NCBI GenBank assembly: GCA_035525785.1
Contig: DATLDQ010000024.1
Location: 50,816 to 114,815 of the forward strand
Direction of reading: 5' to 3'
DNA length: 64,000 nucleotides
DNA from: CADEED01 sp035525785
Lineage (GTDB): Bacteria; Pseudomonadota; Gammaproteobacteria; Steroidobacterales; Steroidobacteraceae
Under the pieces are notes generated by a model. That model was not told the origin of the DNA. It did no database searches and worked only from the letters and a program-made list of their open reading frames with translations. This document shows, piece by piece, positions 46,233 to 54,901 of the stretch; positions within the stretch are counted from its first letter, which is position 1, and every line of letters starts with the position of its first letter. The translations under genes and the position numbers were made by a program.

Positions 46233-46721
46233 TCAGCACGCGATCCGCAGGTTCGCGAGCACGGCGTCTTCGGTCGCCTTGCTCGTGATCTCCGCACCAC
46301 CCTGGTAGGTGATACGCGGGGCCGCGCCGGCAGCCGCCGGCTGGTTGTACGTCACGAAGCAGCTGGCATTCGCGCCGCCCAGCTTGATCATCTGGTTGCC
46401 GGCCGCGTTGGTGTTGAAACCTTCGTAGCTCTGGAGCAGGTCGCGGATGCTGGCGTTGTTCGGATAGCCCTGCAGGAACGTGATCGGCTTGCCATTGATC
46501 TGTATGACCGCGCCGTTCGCGCAGTTCTGCGCCATGCACAGGCCATGCGCCATGTTGGCGGCGCTCAGCATCGTGCCACCCATGCTGCGCACGGCGGCGA
46601 CGCGGGCTTCGCGCTCGAGGCCCATGAACTTCGGCAGCGCCACGGCGGCCAGGATGCCCAGGATGACGATGACGACGATCAGTTCCACGAGGGTGAAACC
46701 GGCTTGCATTCTGTTCTTCAC
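46233..46721 (-). CDS. mshA: MSHA-like major pilin
   Basis: The 162-residue prepilin has the short leader MKNRMQAG cut before FTLVELIVVIVILGILAAVALP, with Glu5 of the mature protein present. The rest is a compact pilin head with cysteines at about residues 62, 67, 117 and 162 (LCMAQNC and the C-terminal IAC). It is the most pilin-like of the four and precedes mshC, so it is called the main subunit. A GTG at 46721 has GAGGAG nine bases upstream; ATG 46709 is possible. A 120-base gap with TATATA at 46793-46798 separates it from mshG and may hold its own promoter. Confidence 0.88.
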   Translation of the reverse strand: MKNRMQAGFTLVELIVVIVILGILAAVALPKFMGLEREARVAAVRSMGGTMLSAANMAHGLCMAQNCANGAVIQINGKPITFLQGYPNNASIRDLLQSYEGFNTNAAGNQMIKLGGANASCFVTYNQPAAAGAAPRITYQGGAEITSKATEDAVLANLRIAC

Positions 46722-46792
46722 GACTAACTCCTCTCCCGACGCGGGAATGACCTGATTGGGTATCGGCGGGGGTAACCCTGCCTTCAGCCCGC

Positions 46793-46798
46793 TATATA
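46793..46798 (-). promoter_or_regulatory. Possible -10 element of the pilin gene
   Basis: TATATA stands out in the only sizeable gap (120 bases) of the pilus operon, about 70 bases upstream of the major pilin start. No convincing -35 or sigma54 element was found. A separate promoter would allow extra pilin expression. Confidence 0.3.
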
Positions 46799-46841
46799 GA
46801 TGTGTGGACCCGTACCGCCCGATTTGACAGAACCTGGCGGC

Positions 46842-48074
46842 TTACGCCTGCCCCGCCTTGCTGATGACTTCCCACAGCGGCATGAAGATGCCGAGCGCGA
46901 GGATCAGCACCATGCCGCCCACGCCCACGATGAGGATGGGCTCGATGGACGAGCTCAAGTTCTTGAGCGCGTGGTCCACCTCGCGCTCGTAGTAGCCGGC
47001 GGCCTCGTCGAGTAGTTCGGGCAATGCACCCGTCTCCTCGCCGATGGCGATCATCTGCAGCACCAGCGGCGAGAACAGCGCGCTGGCCGAGGCCGCGCGA
47101 TGCAGCGACTCGCCGCGCTCCACGTTCGAAGCCAGCAAGCCGATACGCTCGGACATGAACGCGTTGCCGGACGAGCGCGCGATGACGGCCAGCGTCTGCG
47201 TCATCGGCAGACCCGCCGACAGCGCGATCGCCATCGACCGGTTGATGCGCGACAGCGTCGACTCGTACATGAGCTTGCCCAGCACGGGCATGCGCAGCTT
47301 GAGCGTGTCCCACTTCATGCGTCCGCCCGCGGTGCGCAGCCACTGCCGCACGCCGAACACGACCAGCGCGACCACGCCGATGGCGTGCATCCAATAGTCG
47401 CGGAATACGGCCGACGAGCCGAGCAGGATGCGCGTCGGCAGCGGTAGATCGCCCTTGAGCTGCGCGAACACCGGCGCGAACTTCGGGATCACGAACGTGG
47501 ACAGGAACATCGCCGCGAGCACGATGGTGATCACCACGATGGTCGGGTAGCGCATCGCCCCCTTGACGCGGTCGTGCATGTCCTTTTCCTGCGCCAGGTA
47601 TTCGGTGAGGCGCTGGAACGACTTGTCGAGTGTGCCGGTGGCTTCGCCGACGCTGATGATGCTGACGTACAGCTTGGGAAACACGTCCGGATGGCGCGCG
47701 AAGCTCGACGCGAGATCGCGACCGCCCTCCAGGCTTTCGAGCACGTCTTCCAGGACTTCGCGCAGGTGCGCGTTGTGCGTGGATGTGACGAGCCCGCGAA
47801 GGCCGCGTAGCAGCGGAATGCCCGCGCGAGTGATGGTGTACATCTGCCGCGAGAACATCACGAGATCCGAGGTGGTGAGCTTGCCGAGACCCAACTTGCG
47901 GCCGAGCTTCTCGAGGTCGAGGCTGCTGGCCACCGCGCCCTGCTCCGTGATCTCGAGCGGCGTGACACCCGTGCCGAGCAACCGCTGCGCGACCTGCTGG
48001 ATGGAGTCGCCCGGCGCCGTGCCATGCACGAGCTTGCCGTCCGCGGACCTTCCCTTGTAGCTGAAGCTGGCCAC
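46842..48074 (-). CDS. mshG: Pilus assembly platform protein MshG (GspF/PilC family)
   Basis: The 410-residue inner-membrane protein contains two GspF domains (about residues 70-195 and 272-395) and three membrane helices. Typical segments are FSRQMYTITRAGIPLLRGL, PTIVVITIVLAAMFLSTFVIPKF and MIAIGEETGALPELLDEAAGYYEREVD. It anchors the assembly ATPase to the pilin. GTG start at 48074, four bases after the mshE stop. Residues 1-60 form the N-terminal cytoplasmic part seen in MshG. Confidence 0.94.
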   Translation of the reverse strand: MASFSYKGRSADGKLVHGTAPGDSIQQVAQRLLGTGVTPLEITEQGAVASSLDLEKLGRKLGLGKLTTSDLVMFSRQMYTITRAGIPLLRGLRGLVTSTHNAHLREVLEDVLESLEGGRDLASSFARHPDVFPKLYVSIISVGEATGTLDKSFQRLTEYLAQEKDMHDRVKGAMRYPTIVVITIVLAAMFLSTFVIPKFAPVFAQLKGDLPLPTRILLGSSAVFRDYWMHAIGVVALVVFGVRQWLRTAGGRMKWDTLKLRMPVLGKLMYESTLSRINRSMAIALSAGLPMTQTLAVIARSSGNAFMSERIGLLASNVERGESLHRAASASALFSPLVLQMIAIGEETGALPELLDEAAGYYEREVDHALKNLSSSIEPILIVGVGGMVLILALGIFMPLWEVISKAGQA

Positions 48075-48078
48075 GCGC

Positions 48079-49893
48079 CTATCGACTCCCGCCGCTCAGC
48101 AAGCCGTCGGCCAGCGCGTCATCGCCGGCGAGCGGATGGTCGGCAGGCAGTTTGAGCGCGCGCAAACTGCGCGTTTCTTCCAGCGGATCGTCGAGACCGC
48201 TGGTCGTGGCGATGGCTTCGGCGACCGTCGTCTTGCCGGCCGCGGCAAGATTGATGGCGCTCGATGTCAGCGACACATAGCCCATCTGCTGCCGCGCGGT
48301 ATCGGCGAACGCCTGCGTGTCGCCCTTGCGGATGCAATCGCCGAGCGCCCGATCGAGCTCGATGAGCTCGTAGATTGCCGCGCGGCCGCGATAGCCGGAG
48401 AGGTTGCAGTACGTGCAACCCGCGCCGGTCATGAACTTCATCTTCGCAGCACGCGCACCCACCTGTGCCTGCAGCCAGGCCACCTGGTGGTCGTCGGGTT
48501 CGGTGGGTTGCGCGCAATCCGGACACACCTGGCGCACGAGACGCTGCGCGACGATGCCATGCAGCGCGGTCGCGATCATGAAACCCTGCACGCCCATGTC
48601 GAGCAGCCGGCTCACGGTGGCCGAGGCCGACAGCGTGTGCAACGTGGAGAACACCAGGTGACCGGTGATCGCGGCCCGCAGGCCGATCTCGCAGGTCTCG
48701 CGGTCGCGCATTTCGCCGACCAGGATCACGTCGGGGTCGGCGCGCAGCATGGTGCGAAGCACGCGCGCGAAGTCGAGGCCGATCTTCGAGTTGATCTGCA
48801 CCTGGCTGATCCGGTCGAGGCGGTATTCGATCGGATCCTCGGCCGTGAGGATCTTGGTGTCCGAGCGGTTGAGGTAGTTCAATGCGGAATACAGCGTGGT
48901 GGTCTTGCCAGAGCCCGTGGGGCCCGTCACGAGCACCATGCCCGCCGGGCGCTCGATGAGCGCGCGGAACCGCGCCAGCATGCCGTCGGTCATGCCGAGC
49001 TGTTCGAGCGTCATGAGGTTCGCGGTCTGGTCGAGGAGGCGCAGCACCACGCTCTCGCCGTATTGCGTCGGCATGGTGGCGAGGCGCACGTCGATGGACT
49101 TGCCGCGCACCTTCAGCGAGAAGCGGCCATCCTGCGGCAGGCGCTTCTCGGCGATGTCCAGGCTGCTCATGAGCTTGAGTCGTGTCACGAGCGCGCTGGC
49201 GACGCCACGGCCTTCGATGCTCTGCTCCTGCAATACGCCGTCGATGCGCAGGCGCACGCGCAGAAGGCTTTCGCCCGGCTCGATGTGCACGTCGGACGCA
49301 CGCATGTTCACGGCGTCCTGGAAAATGTTCTGGATGAGCCGGATGATGGGTGCGTCGGACGAGCTCTCGTCCACCGCCAGCTGCATCAGGTCGACTTCGT
49401 CGGAACGCAGCTCCTCGCGGACTTCGAGCGCGATCGAGGCGATCTGCTCGGTTCGACGATAGACGATGTCCATCGTGCGCAACAGCTCGGTCTCGCGCAC
49501 CAGCGCGATGCGCAACGGCTGCTTGAGCCTCGCGACGAGCTCGTCGTAGACGAAAAGATCGGTCGGGTCGGCCATGCCCACCGTGAGGCCGTTCTTGTCC
49601 TGCTGCAGTACCAGTGCTCGGAAGCGCCGCGCCAGCGCCTCGGGCAGCAAGCGTACGACATTCTGGTCGAGCGACAGCTGCTTGAGATCGACGAACGGGA
49701 TCTGGAGGTGGCGCGCCAGCGCGTCGTTGAGTTGCTGCTCTTCGACGATACCGAGATCCGTGAGCACGCGGCCGAGCTTGCGCCCGGTGCGCTTCTGCTC
49801 CGCGAGCGCCTTGTTGAGCTGCTCCTCGTTGATGACCTTCTGCTCGATGAGCAGCTCACCCAGGCGGATCTTCTTGCGGCGCTCGACCTTCAC
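48079..49893 (-). CDS. mshE: Pilus assembly ATPase MshE (GspE/PilB family)
   Basis: The 604-residue ATPase has an N-terminal MshEN/GspE-N region (KIRLGELLIEQKVINEEQLNKAL; such domains bind c-di-GMP in Vibrio MshE), the Walker A GPTGSGKTTTLYSAL, Asp box, Walker B, His box and a tetra-Cys zinc motif CPDC...CTYC near residues 450-500. It drives pilus extension. Start is GTG overlapping the mshL stop (GTGA). The c-di-GMP-binding motif RLGxx with later Leu/Gly repeats is only partly recognisable, so c-di-GMP control is inference. Confidence 0.95.
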   Translation of the reverse strand: MKVERRKKIRLGELLIEQKVINEEQLNKALAEQKRTGRKLGRVLTDLGIVEEQQLNDALARHLQIPFVDLKQLSLDQNVVRLLPEALARRFRALVLQQDKNGLTVGMADPTDLFVYDELVARLKQPLRIALVRETELLRTMDIVYRRTEQIASIALEVREELRSDEVDLMQLAVDESSSDAPIIRLIQNIFQDAVNMRASDVHIEPGESLLRVRLRIDGVLQEQSIEGRGVASALVTRLKLMSSLDIAEKRLPQDGRFSLKVRGKSIDVRLATMPTQYGESVVLRLLDQTANLMTLEQLGMTDGMLARFRALIERPAGMVLVTGPTGSGKTTTLYSALNYLNRSDTKILTAEDPIEYRLDRISQVQINSKIGLDFARVLRTMLRADPDVILVGEMRDRETCEIGLRAAITGHLVFSTLHTLSASATVSRLLDMGVQGFMIATALHGIVAQRLVRQVCPDCAQPTEPDDHQVAWLQAQVGARAAKMKFMTGAGCTYCNLSGYRGRAAIYELIELDRALGDCIRKGDTQAFADTARQQMGYVSLTSSAINLAAAGKTTVAEAIATTSGLDDPLEETRSLRALKLPADHPLAGDDALADGLLSGGSR

Positions 49894-51491
49894 TTCACGC
49901 CCTCGACCTTCCCCTTGCGTGCCAACGCCGAGGTGCGCTCGGTCGCTTCGGCGACCATGCTCGCCATGGTCTGATCGTCCGCGACGATCGGCCGCAACAG
50001 GAGCACGAGCTCGACGGTCGAGCTCACGTCACGCTTGCTCTTGAATAGATTGCCGAGCACCGGGACGCTGCCCAGGCCCGGGGTCTTGTAGTCATTGCGT
50101 TTGCGCGTCTCGCGCATCAGGCCGCCGATGACGATGATCTGGCCGGACTTCGCGCGCACCACGCTGTCGGATTCGCGGATCTGGCTCGACGCCAGCGGCA
50201 GATCGCTGGACGCGCTGCCGAACGAGACATGCTTGCTCTGGTCCGACACTTCGCTGACCGTCGGGTGGATATGCAGCAGCACCGTGCCGTCCTCGCTGAC
50301 CTGCGGCGTGACATCGAGCGCGACACCCGAGAAGAACGGCGTCAGTTCCACGTCGAGCGTGGTCGTGGTCGCCTGTCCCACCGTGGTGTTGCTGTTGATG
50401 CCCGTCACGAAGAACTCGTCCGTGCCCGCCTTGATCACGGCCTTCTGGTTGTGCAGCGTCGACACGCGCGGGCTCGAGAGCACGCGCGTGCGCCCCTGCG
50501 CGTCGAGCAGCTGGATGAGCGCGCTGAAATCCGTGGAATCGAACGCGAAGCTGAAAGCGCTCGCGATGCTGTCGATGGTCTGGCCGACGATGCCGCTCTG
50601 TCCGGGCGTGACGGTGTCGACGGTGCCCGGCGGCGACAGCGGGTTGGCGTCGAAGCCGCCATCCGGCGCACGTTGGCCGAGGAAGTAGTGCTTGTTGGCC
50701 CCGTCGTGCGCGATTGCCGACCAGTTGATCCCGGCCTGGAAGCCCGAGTTGAGCTCCACCTCCACGACCTTGGCTTCGAGAACCACCTGGCGGGTCACGG
50801 TGGATTGGGTCTTGCGTAGATAGTCGGCCACCGCGCGCAATTCATCGGGCATGCCGCGCACGACGATGACACCCGACTGGCGATTGATCACCACGTTCGC
50901 GTTGAGGACGTTGCCGTCCTTGTCTTCCTTGGTCTCGCCACGGACCAGCATGGCGATATTGGCCGCGATCTCCTTCCAGAAATCCGATTCGTTGCGCGTG
51001 ACCACGGCCGTTCCGGTGGTGCTGCTGCTCTGGGTCTTCTCGTCCTGCTGATCCTGACCGCTGCCGGTGGTGCTGTTGGCGTTCTGCGTGACCTGGCCCG
51101 AGCTCACGCGCGTGCGCGACACACCGCTGCGCTCGAGGTCGAGATAGTTGAGCTGGAACACACGGGTCTGCACCGTGGCCGGCAGAATCATGTACCCGGA
51201 ACCCGTGGGGCCATTGCCGAACGGACGATAGTCGTAGCCGTACATCTCGCGCGCGGCTTCCAGCGCTTCTTCGAGCGTGACCTGTTTGAGGGAGATCGTG
51301 ACGCGTCCTTTCACCTCCGGATGCACGACCACGTTCACCGAGGAGTCGGCGACCAGCCCCTCGAAGAAGGCGCGGGCCGGCGCGTCTTCGACGCGCACGT
51401 CGTAACGCGGTGCGTCGCCGTTCACGCCCTGGGCGAAGGCGGGCGCGATGGCCAGCAGCAGCGCGGCGTAGAAGGGTGTCAGGCGTTTCAT
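49890..51491 (-). CDS. mshL: Pilus secretin MshL
   Basis: The 533-residue product has a signal peptide (ends AFAQG), a STN-like N domain (ARAFFEGLVADSSVNVVVHPEVKGRVTISL), an N-domain region containing a Ser/Gln/Thr-rich linker near residues 120-160, and the C-terminal secretin gate (VLLHIHPTVSEVSD, VRAKSGQIIVIGGLM). It forms the outer-membrane ring through which the pilus passes. It overlaps mshK upstream and mshE downstream, with no mshM or mshN between, unlike Vibrio. Confidence 0.94.
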   Translation of the reverse strand: MKRLTPFYAALLLAIAPAFAQGVNGDAPRYDVRVEDAPARAFFEGLVADSSVNVVVHPEVKGRVTISLKQVTLEEALEAAREMYGYDYRPFGNGPTGSGYMILPATVQTRVFQLNYLDLERSGVSRTRVSSGQVTQNANSTTGSGQDQQDEKTQSSSTTGTAVVTRNESDFWKEIAANIAMLVRGETKEDKDGNVLNANVVINRQSGVIVVRGMPDELRAVADYLRKTQSTVTRQVVLEAKVVEVELNSGFQAGINWSAIAHDGANKHYFLGQRAPDGGFDANPLSPPGTVDTVTPGQSGIVGQTIDSIASAFSFAFDSTDFSALIQLLDAQGRTRVLSSPRVSTLHNQKAVIKAGTDEFFVTGINSNTTVGQATTTTLDVELTPFFSGVALDVTPQVSEDGTVLLHIHPTVSEVSDQSKHVSFGSASSDLPLASSQIRESDSVVRAKSGQIIVIGGLMRETRKRNDYKTPGLGSVPVLGNLFKSKRDVSSTVELVLLLRPIVADDQTMASMVAEATERTSALARKGKVEGVK

Positions 51492-51868
51492 GGTCTGGTT
51501 TCCTTGTTTCCAACGTCTTCGTTTCGCGAGCGCGCGACGCGCACGGTGGTATTGGCCGGCGTCACCGGCAGCAGCAGGGTCTGGGTCTTGCCGGCGCGTT
51601 CATAGCGCACGCCGTGCGCCAGCACTTCGAGGATGCGTGCGCCCGCGACAGTGTCCCCGGCGCGCACGAGGCGGCCGTTGACGATGGCGACACGCTTCTC
51701 TCCGGCGATCACGCCTTCGAGCTTCAGCGAATAGACGGGCGCCGGGCGCACGGCGGCGGGCGCCCCGGCCGGACGCATCGGATCGCGCAGGTCGCCCGCG
51801 AACACGCGGCCGGCGGCCGCTGCGGCGATCAGCAGACCCAAGGCGATGAGGCGGAATCGGGAACTCAT
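51488..51868 (-). CDS. mshK: MshK-like periplasmic protein
   Basis: The 126-residue protein has a signal peptide (ends near VFAGD) and a short PilP/GspC-like domain: YSLKLEGVIAGEKRVAIVNGRLVRAGDTVAGARILEVLAHGVRYERAG. Position between mshJ and mshL and the length fit MshK, which connects inner-membrane assembly proteins with the secretin. It overlaps mshL by ATGA. Confidence 0.83.
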   Translation of the reverse strand: MSSRFRLIALGLLIAAAAAGRVFAGDLRDPMRPAGAPAAVRPAPVYSLKLEGVIAGEKRVAIVNGRLVRAGDTVAGARILEVLAHGVRYERAGKTQTLLLPVTPANTTVRVARSRNEDVGNKETRP

Positions 51869-51870
51869 GA

Positions 51871-52533
51871 TCAGACTCCGAGCCACGTGGAATCGAGGCT
51901 GAGCGTGGACAGCACGATGCGCACGCGATTGCGCGGATAGCCGGTGGTCACCATCTCCATCGAGCTCCAACGGAACCTGTAAGGCAGCTTCTCGAGCTGC
52001 TCGAGGTACTCGACGATGTCCGCGTACTGGCCGTCGATCACGAGCTCGATGGGATGCACGTAGGGCGGCAGCCCCAGACCCGTGTCCGCGGCCGGAAGCG
52101 CCGGCGTGGCCACCGACGGGTCGGCGGACTTGGGCGGCGCGAGGCTCACCACGGGCAGGTTGCGGATGCTCACGAGCTCGAGCCTGCCCTGCCGGTCGAG
52201 TACGTCGTTCAGCACCTGCACCATCTTCTCGGCGGACACGAAGCCGCTGGCGGTGCTGGCCAGACGCGCGTCGAGATTCTGCAGGCGCGTCTGCAGCTCC
52301 GCTGCCTGCTTGAGATTGACCTGGCGCGGGTCGCTGAGGTCCGCGCTCTGCGCGACGAAGCCCTCGGCGCCAGCGTTGGCGAGCTCGCTGTCCAGCGAGA
52401 TCTTCCGGGTGCGCAGCGACTCCATGAGCAACCCATCCCAGAAGTAGATAGCGCCACCCAGAATGGCCAGAACGACCATGGCGCGCTCGCGCAGGCTCAG
52501 CGCCTCGTATTTCTTGACGAGCGGGCTGGCCAT
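51871..52533 (-). CDS. mshJ: MshJ-like (PilO-type) alignment protein
   Basis: The 220-residue single-pass inner-membrane protein has a cytoplasmic start, one helix (RAMVVLAILGGAIYFWDGLL), a coiled coil and a ferredoxin-like periplasmic domain (HPIELVIDGQYADIVEYLEQLEKLPYRFRWSS). It fits MshJ/PilO. The ATG overlaps the stop of the preceding PilN-like gene as TGATG, and the gene ends two bases before mshK. Confidence 0.86.
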   Translation of the reverse strand: MASPLVKKYEALSLRERAMVVLAILGGAIYFWDGLLMESLRTRKISLDSELANAGAEGFVAQSADLSDPRQVNLKQAAELQTRLQNLDARLASTASGFVSAEKMVQVLNDVLDRQGRLELVSIRNLPVVSLAPPKSADPSVATPALPAADTGLGLPPYVHPIELVIDGQYADIVEYLEQLEKLPYRFRWSSMEMVTTGYPRNRVRIVLSTLSLDSTWLGV

Positions 52534-53183
52534 CACGTCGTCTCTCCGTTGTCCGTGGGACTCGCGGCGAGGTCGCGGTTGCCGGCACTGAAGCTCAGGC
52601 GACCGCTCGTGACCACGGTGTTGCCGTCCTTGTCCTTGCCGTGCGGCTTCTCGATGATGAAGTCGTCGATCCTGCCGCCCTTGAGCGCTGGATCCTGAGC
52701 CAGGCTGCGCAGGTACCGCGGCACGGAGTCGGGCGACAGCGTCGAGCCCGACACGCTCACCGACGCGACGCTCGCACCCAGCATGAGCCGGTCGAGCCAG
52801 ATGCCGTCGATGTGCCGCGTGCCGAAGGCGCGCAGGCGCGTGGAGAAACCATTGACGCCGCCGCGCGACTCGTTGGCCAGCAGATCCATGGCGCGCGACT
52901 TGCTGTCCACGGTGTCGGTCATGGTCTGGATGAGCGCGGTCAGTTCTTCGTCGGTGAGGCCGTCGAGCTGCGGGCCCTGCGCGGCGACCATGGCCGCCTG
53001 CGCCTGCTGCTGGTTGCGCACTACTTGCGCAGCGTCCTGCAGCTTGTCGACCTGCCACCAGGCGAATCCCCAGAGCCCGAGCAGCGTGGTGCCGACGGCG
53101 CCCAGGACGATGGCGGTGGAACGCGCGCTCAACATGCCGCGCACGCCCTTCGAAACCGGTTGATAGAGGTTGATTTCCTGCAT
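52533..53183 (-). CDS. PilN-like (MshI2) alignment protein
   Basis: The 216-residue protein begins with the PilN-type motif EINLYQPVS, followed by one membrane helix (AIVLGAVGTTLLGLWGFAWW), a coiled coil and a periplasmic domain. The motif is known to bind PilM-like proteins. It follows the PilM-like mshI after three bases. In Vibrio this role is played by the second part of MshI or a separate gene, MshI2. It links the cytoplasmic ATPase ring to the MshJ-MshK-MshL periplasmic complex. Confidence 0.85.
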   Translation of the reverse strand: MQEINLYQPVSKGVRGMLSARSTAIVLGAVGTTLLGLWGFAWWQVDKLQDAAQVVRNQQQAQAAMVAAQGPQLDGLTDEELTALIQTMTDTVDSKSRAMDLLANESRGGVNGFSTRLRAFGTRHIDGIWLDRLMLGASVASVSVSGSTLSPDSVPRYLRSLAQDPALKGGRIDDFIIEKPHGKDKDGNTVVTSGRLSFSAGNRDLAASPTDNGETT

Positions 53184-53186
53184 GGC

Positions 53187-54161
53187 TCAACCCTTGCGAG
53201 CGCGCAGCGCGGCGCCGATGGCCATGCACGGCAGCCAGCCGTCGGGGATCTCGGCGCTGAACGACACGTCGATGAGATCGTGGATGTTGTACATGCTGAT
53301 GCGCAGCCCCGTGGACGCGCCCAGCTCGGCCGCCAGCAGGTTGGCACGCATGCCGGCCGGCGCCATGTAGAGCTCGCTGATCGCGGTCTCGTCGAAATGG
53401 CTTTCGTAGTAATCGAGCGAGCGCTGCAGCTCGAGCGACAGATGCTGCGGATCCAGAGGCAGCTCGTTGGCTTCCTCGTCCGAATCGCCATTCAGGTCGC
53501 CGCGCTCGCGGTATTCGAAGCGGCGCGTCACGTAGAGCTGGCCACGGCGCGTCAACACCAGCTGCGCGAAGTCATCACGCAGCATCAGGAAGGCGACGCC
53601 CTTGGCATCCTGGGGCAACAGCGCCGCCAGGTTGCGCTGGCAGAGCTCGGGGATGTCGATGACGTCGAACTTGCGGAAGTGCCGCTCGAAGAGGTCGCTC
53701 AGGTTCTGCACGGCTTCACCGCGCGAGGCGATGGCGAAGCAGAGTTTCTTGTCACCGCGTGAGGTCTGCTCGGGCAGGTCGAAGATGTCGAGCGTGGCGG
53801 TGTCGATCGGGAAGTCGAAGGCATCGCGCATGCTGTAGCGAGCCGCGGCGCGGCGCTCGTTGAGCGGCACGTCGGGCGCCTGCACCTGCGCGATCTGGTA
53901 ATCCGTCGGATTGATGACCGCGCTCACCGGGATGCGGCGCAGGTCGAACTCGGAAATGATCTTCTTGAGGACGGGATCGGCAAAGCCCAGCGGCGCCTCC
54001 TCGACGACGATGCGCAAGACCTTCGGGCGCTGACCATCGAGCTTGCGCACCAGCGCCACCGCGATCTCGTTGCCCGAGATGGCGACCGCTGCGCGCAGGC
54101 CTTCCGTGCGCCGCCTTTTCTTGAACACCCGGCTTAGCCGGGAACCGACCGTTTGAAGCAT
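53187..54161 (-). CDS. mshI: MshI (PilM-like) pilus protein
   Basis: The 324-residue cytoplasmic protein resembles MshI/PilM actin-like proteins, with segments GLRAAVAISGNEIAVALVRKL, VSAVINPTDYQIAQVQAPDVPLNERRAAARYSMRDAFDF and QRSLDYYESHFDETAISELYMAPAGM. It would bind the EINLYQ tail of the next gene product. It is the first gene of the pilus operon, so the promoter lies in the repeat-rich region upstream of 54161. No mshH (CsrD-like) gene precedes it in this window. Confidence 0.88.
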   Translation of the reverse strand: MLQTVGSRLSRVFKKRRRTEGLRAAVAISGNEIAVALVRKLDGQRPKVLRIVVEEAPLGFADPVLKKIISEFDLRRIPVSAVINPTDYQIAQVQAPDVPLNERRAAARYSMRDAFDFPIDTATLDIFDLPEQTSRGDKKLCFAIASRGEAVQNLSDLFERHFRKFDVIDIPELCQRNLAALLPQDAKGVAFLMLRDDFAQLVLTRRGQLYVTRRFEYRERGDLNGDSDEEANELPLDPQHLSLELQRSLDYYESHFDETAISELYMAPAGMRANLLAAELGASTGLRISMYNIHDLIDVSFSAEIPDGWLPCMAIGAALRARKG

Positions 54162-54292
54162 GGCGAAATGGCACCACGGGTGTGATGCTCCTCCTCGCCT
54201 TCTGTAGCGGTTCCGGCGCGTGTTTCTTGACGCCGAACGGTCACGGTGAGGGGTACGTCACCTCGGCGGCAAGGGTTTGCCTGCTGGGGGCT

Positions 54293-54328
54293 AATGGGGA
54301 CATTCCTCATTTGCTAGCAAATGGGGAC
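54293..54328. repeat. Palindrome CATTTGCTAGCAAATG flanked by AATGGGGAC repeats
   Basis: A perfect 16-base palindrome at 54308-54323 lies between two direct copies of AATGGGGAC (54293-54301 and 54320-54328). GGGGAC-type cores recur elsewhere in the window in intergenic dyads. It stands about 130 bases upstream of mshI and may be a mobile REP-like unit or regulatory. Confidence 0.55.
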
Positions 54329-54345
54329 GGGGGTGAAGAGGAAGA

Positions 54346-54570
54346 GTGCGCGGCGGGTCCACGCGCAGGGTTGAGTTCGCTTTTCGCCGGGCCATTCGGG
54401 GTTGGCATCGCTAGATTGCGGGCCGCCGGCAAGCGGTGCGCGGAAGACACCTGAACTGTGGTGGGTCGGCGCAACCCTGGGCTCCGGTTGTTTCGGAGAG
54501 CGGCTTCGTGCCTTGCGAATGGGGTACCCCGGCCCGCTCACTCAACCCTGCGCGTGGACCCGCCGCGCAC
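54346..54570. repeat. 30-base perfect inverted repeat pair
   Basis: Bases 54346-54375 are the exact reverse complement of 54541-54570 (GTGCGCGGCGGGTCC... facing ...GGACCCGCCGCGCAC). The distance between arms is 165 bases. The right arm is next to, and partly shared with, the larger inverted repeat described next. No gene is supported in this stretch. Confidence 0.9.
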
Positions 54571-54886
54571 GGCACCTCCTTAACCGGCGCGCCAGGTTCT
54601 CGCAAACGCGGCTCGGCCTGGGGGTGGATAGGAGCGAGTCTCGGGGGTGGGTGGCAGACCGGAGGGAGCGGCTTCGCTCGCGTCTTGTCTTACCCACGGG
54701 ACGAGCGCCCATAGGTATGGAGTGGAATCCTGGGTCGAGCGAGCGGCGCGGTCGCGGCGCCCGGCGCGCGTGCATGAATGAGCGAGCGGGCCGGGGTACC
54801 CCATTCGCAAGGCACGAAGCCGCTCTCCGATTCAGCCGGAGCCTAGGCTAGCTACCTGCAGCCCACCGGTCAGGTGTCTTCCGCGC
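54438..54886. repeat. Long imperfect inverted repeat of about 107-base arms
   Basis: The left arm 54438-54544 pairs with the right arm 54779-54886 around about 234 bases. Outer ends are exact (17 bases, GCGCGGAAGACACCTGA at 54438-54454 against 54870-54886), the inner 64 bases (54481-54544 against 54779-54842) match at all but about six positions, and the 27-28 bases between them are diverged. Open frames across it on both strands mirror each other and are artefacts. It may be a non-autonomous mobile element, MITE-like, or a remnant; no terminal duplication was recognised. Confidence 0.85.
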
Positions 54887-54901
54887 GCCGGGCGTCACCA
54901 C

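Noticed and set aside
48136..49974. 612-codon plus-strand open frame
   Set aside because: Lies entirely opposite mshE and shows no family signature.
54242..54262. GGTGA-N8-TCACC dyad upstream of mshI as a regulator site
   Set aside because: Arms are only five bases and no regulator is known to match; not distinguishable from chance.
54402..54851. Open frames of 60-150 codons in the inverted-repeat region
   Set aside because: The same peptide pieces appear on both strands because of the inverted repeats, and no start or ribosome site is credible.
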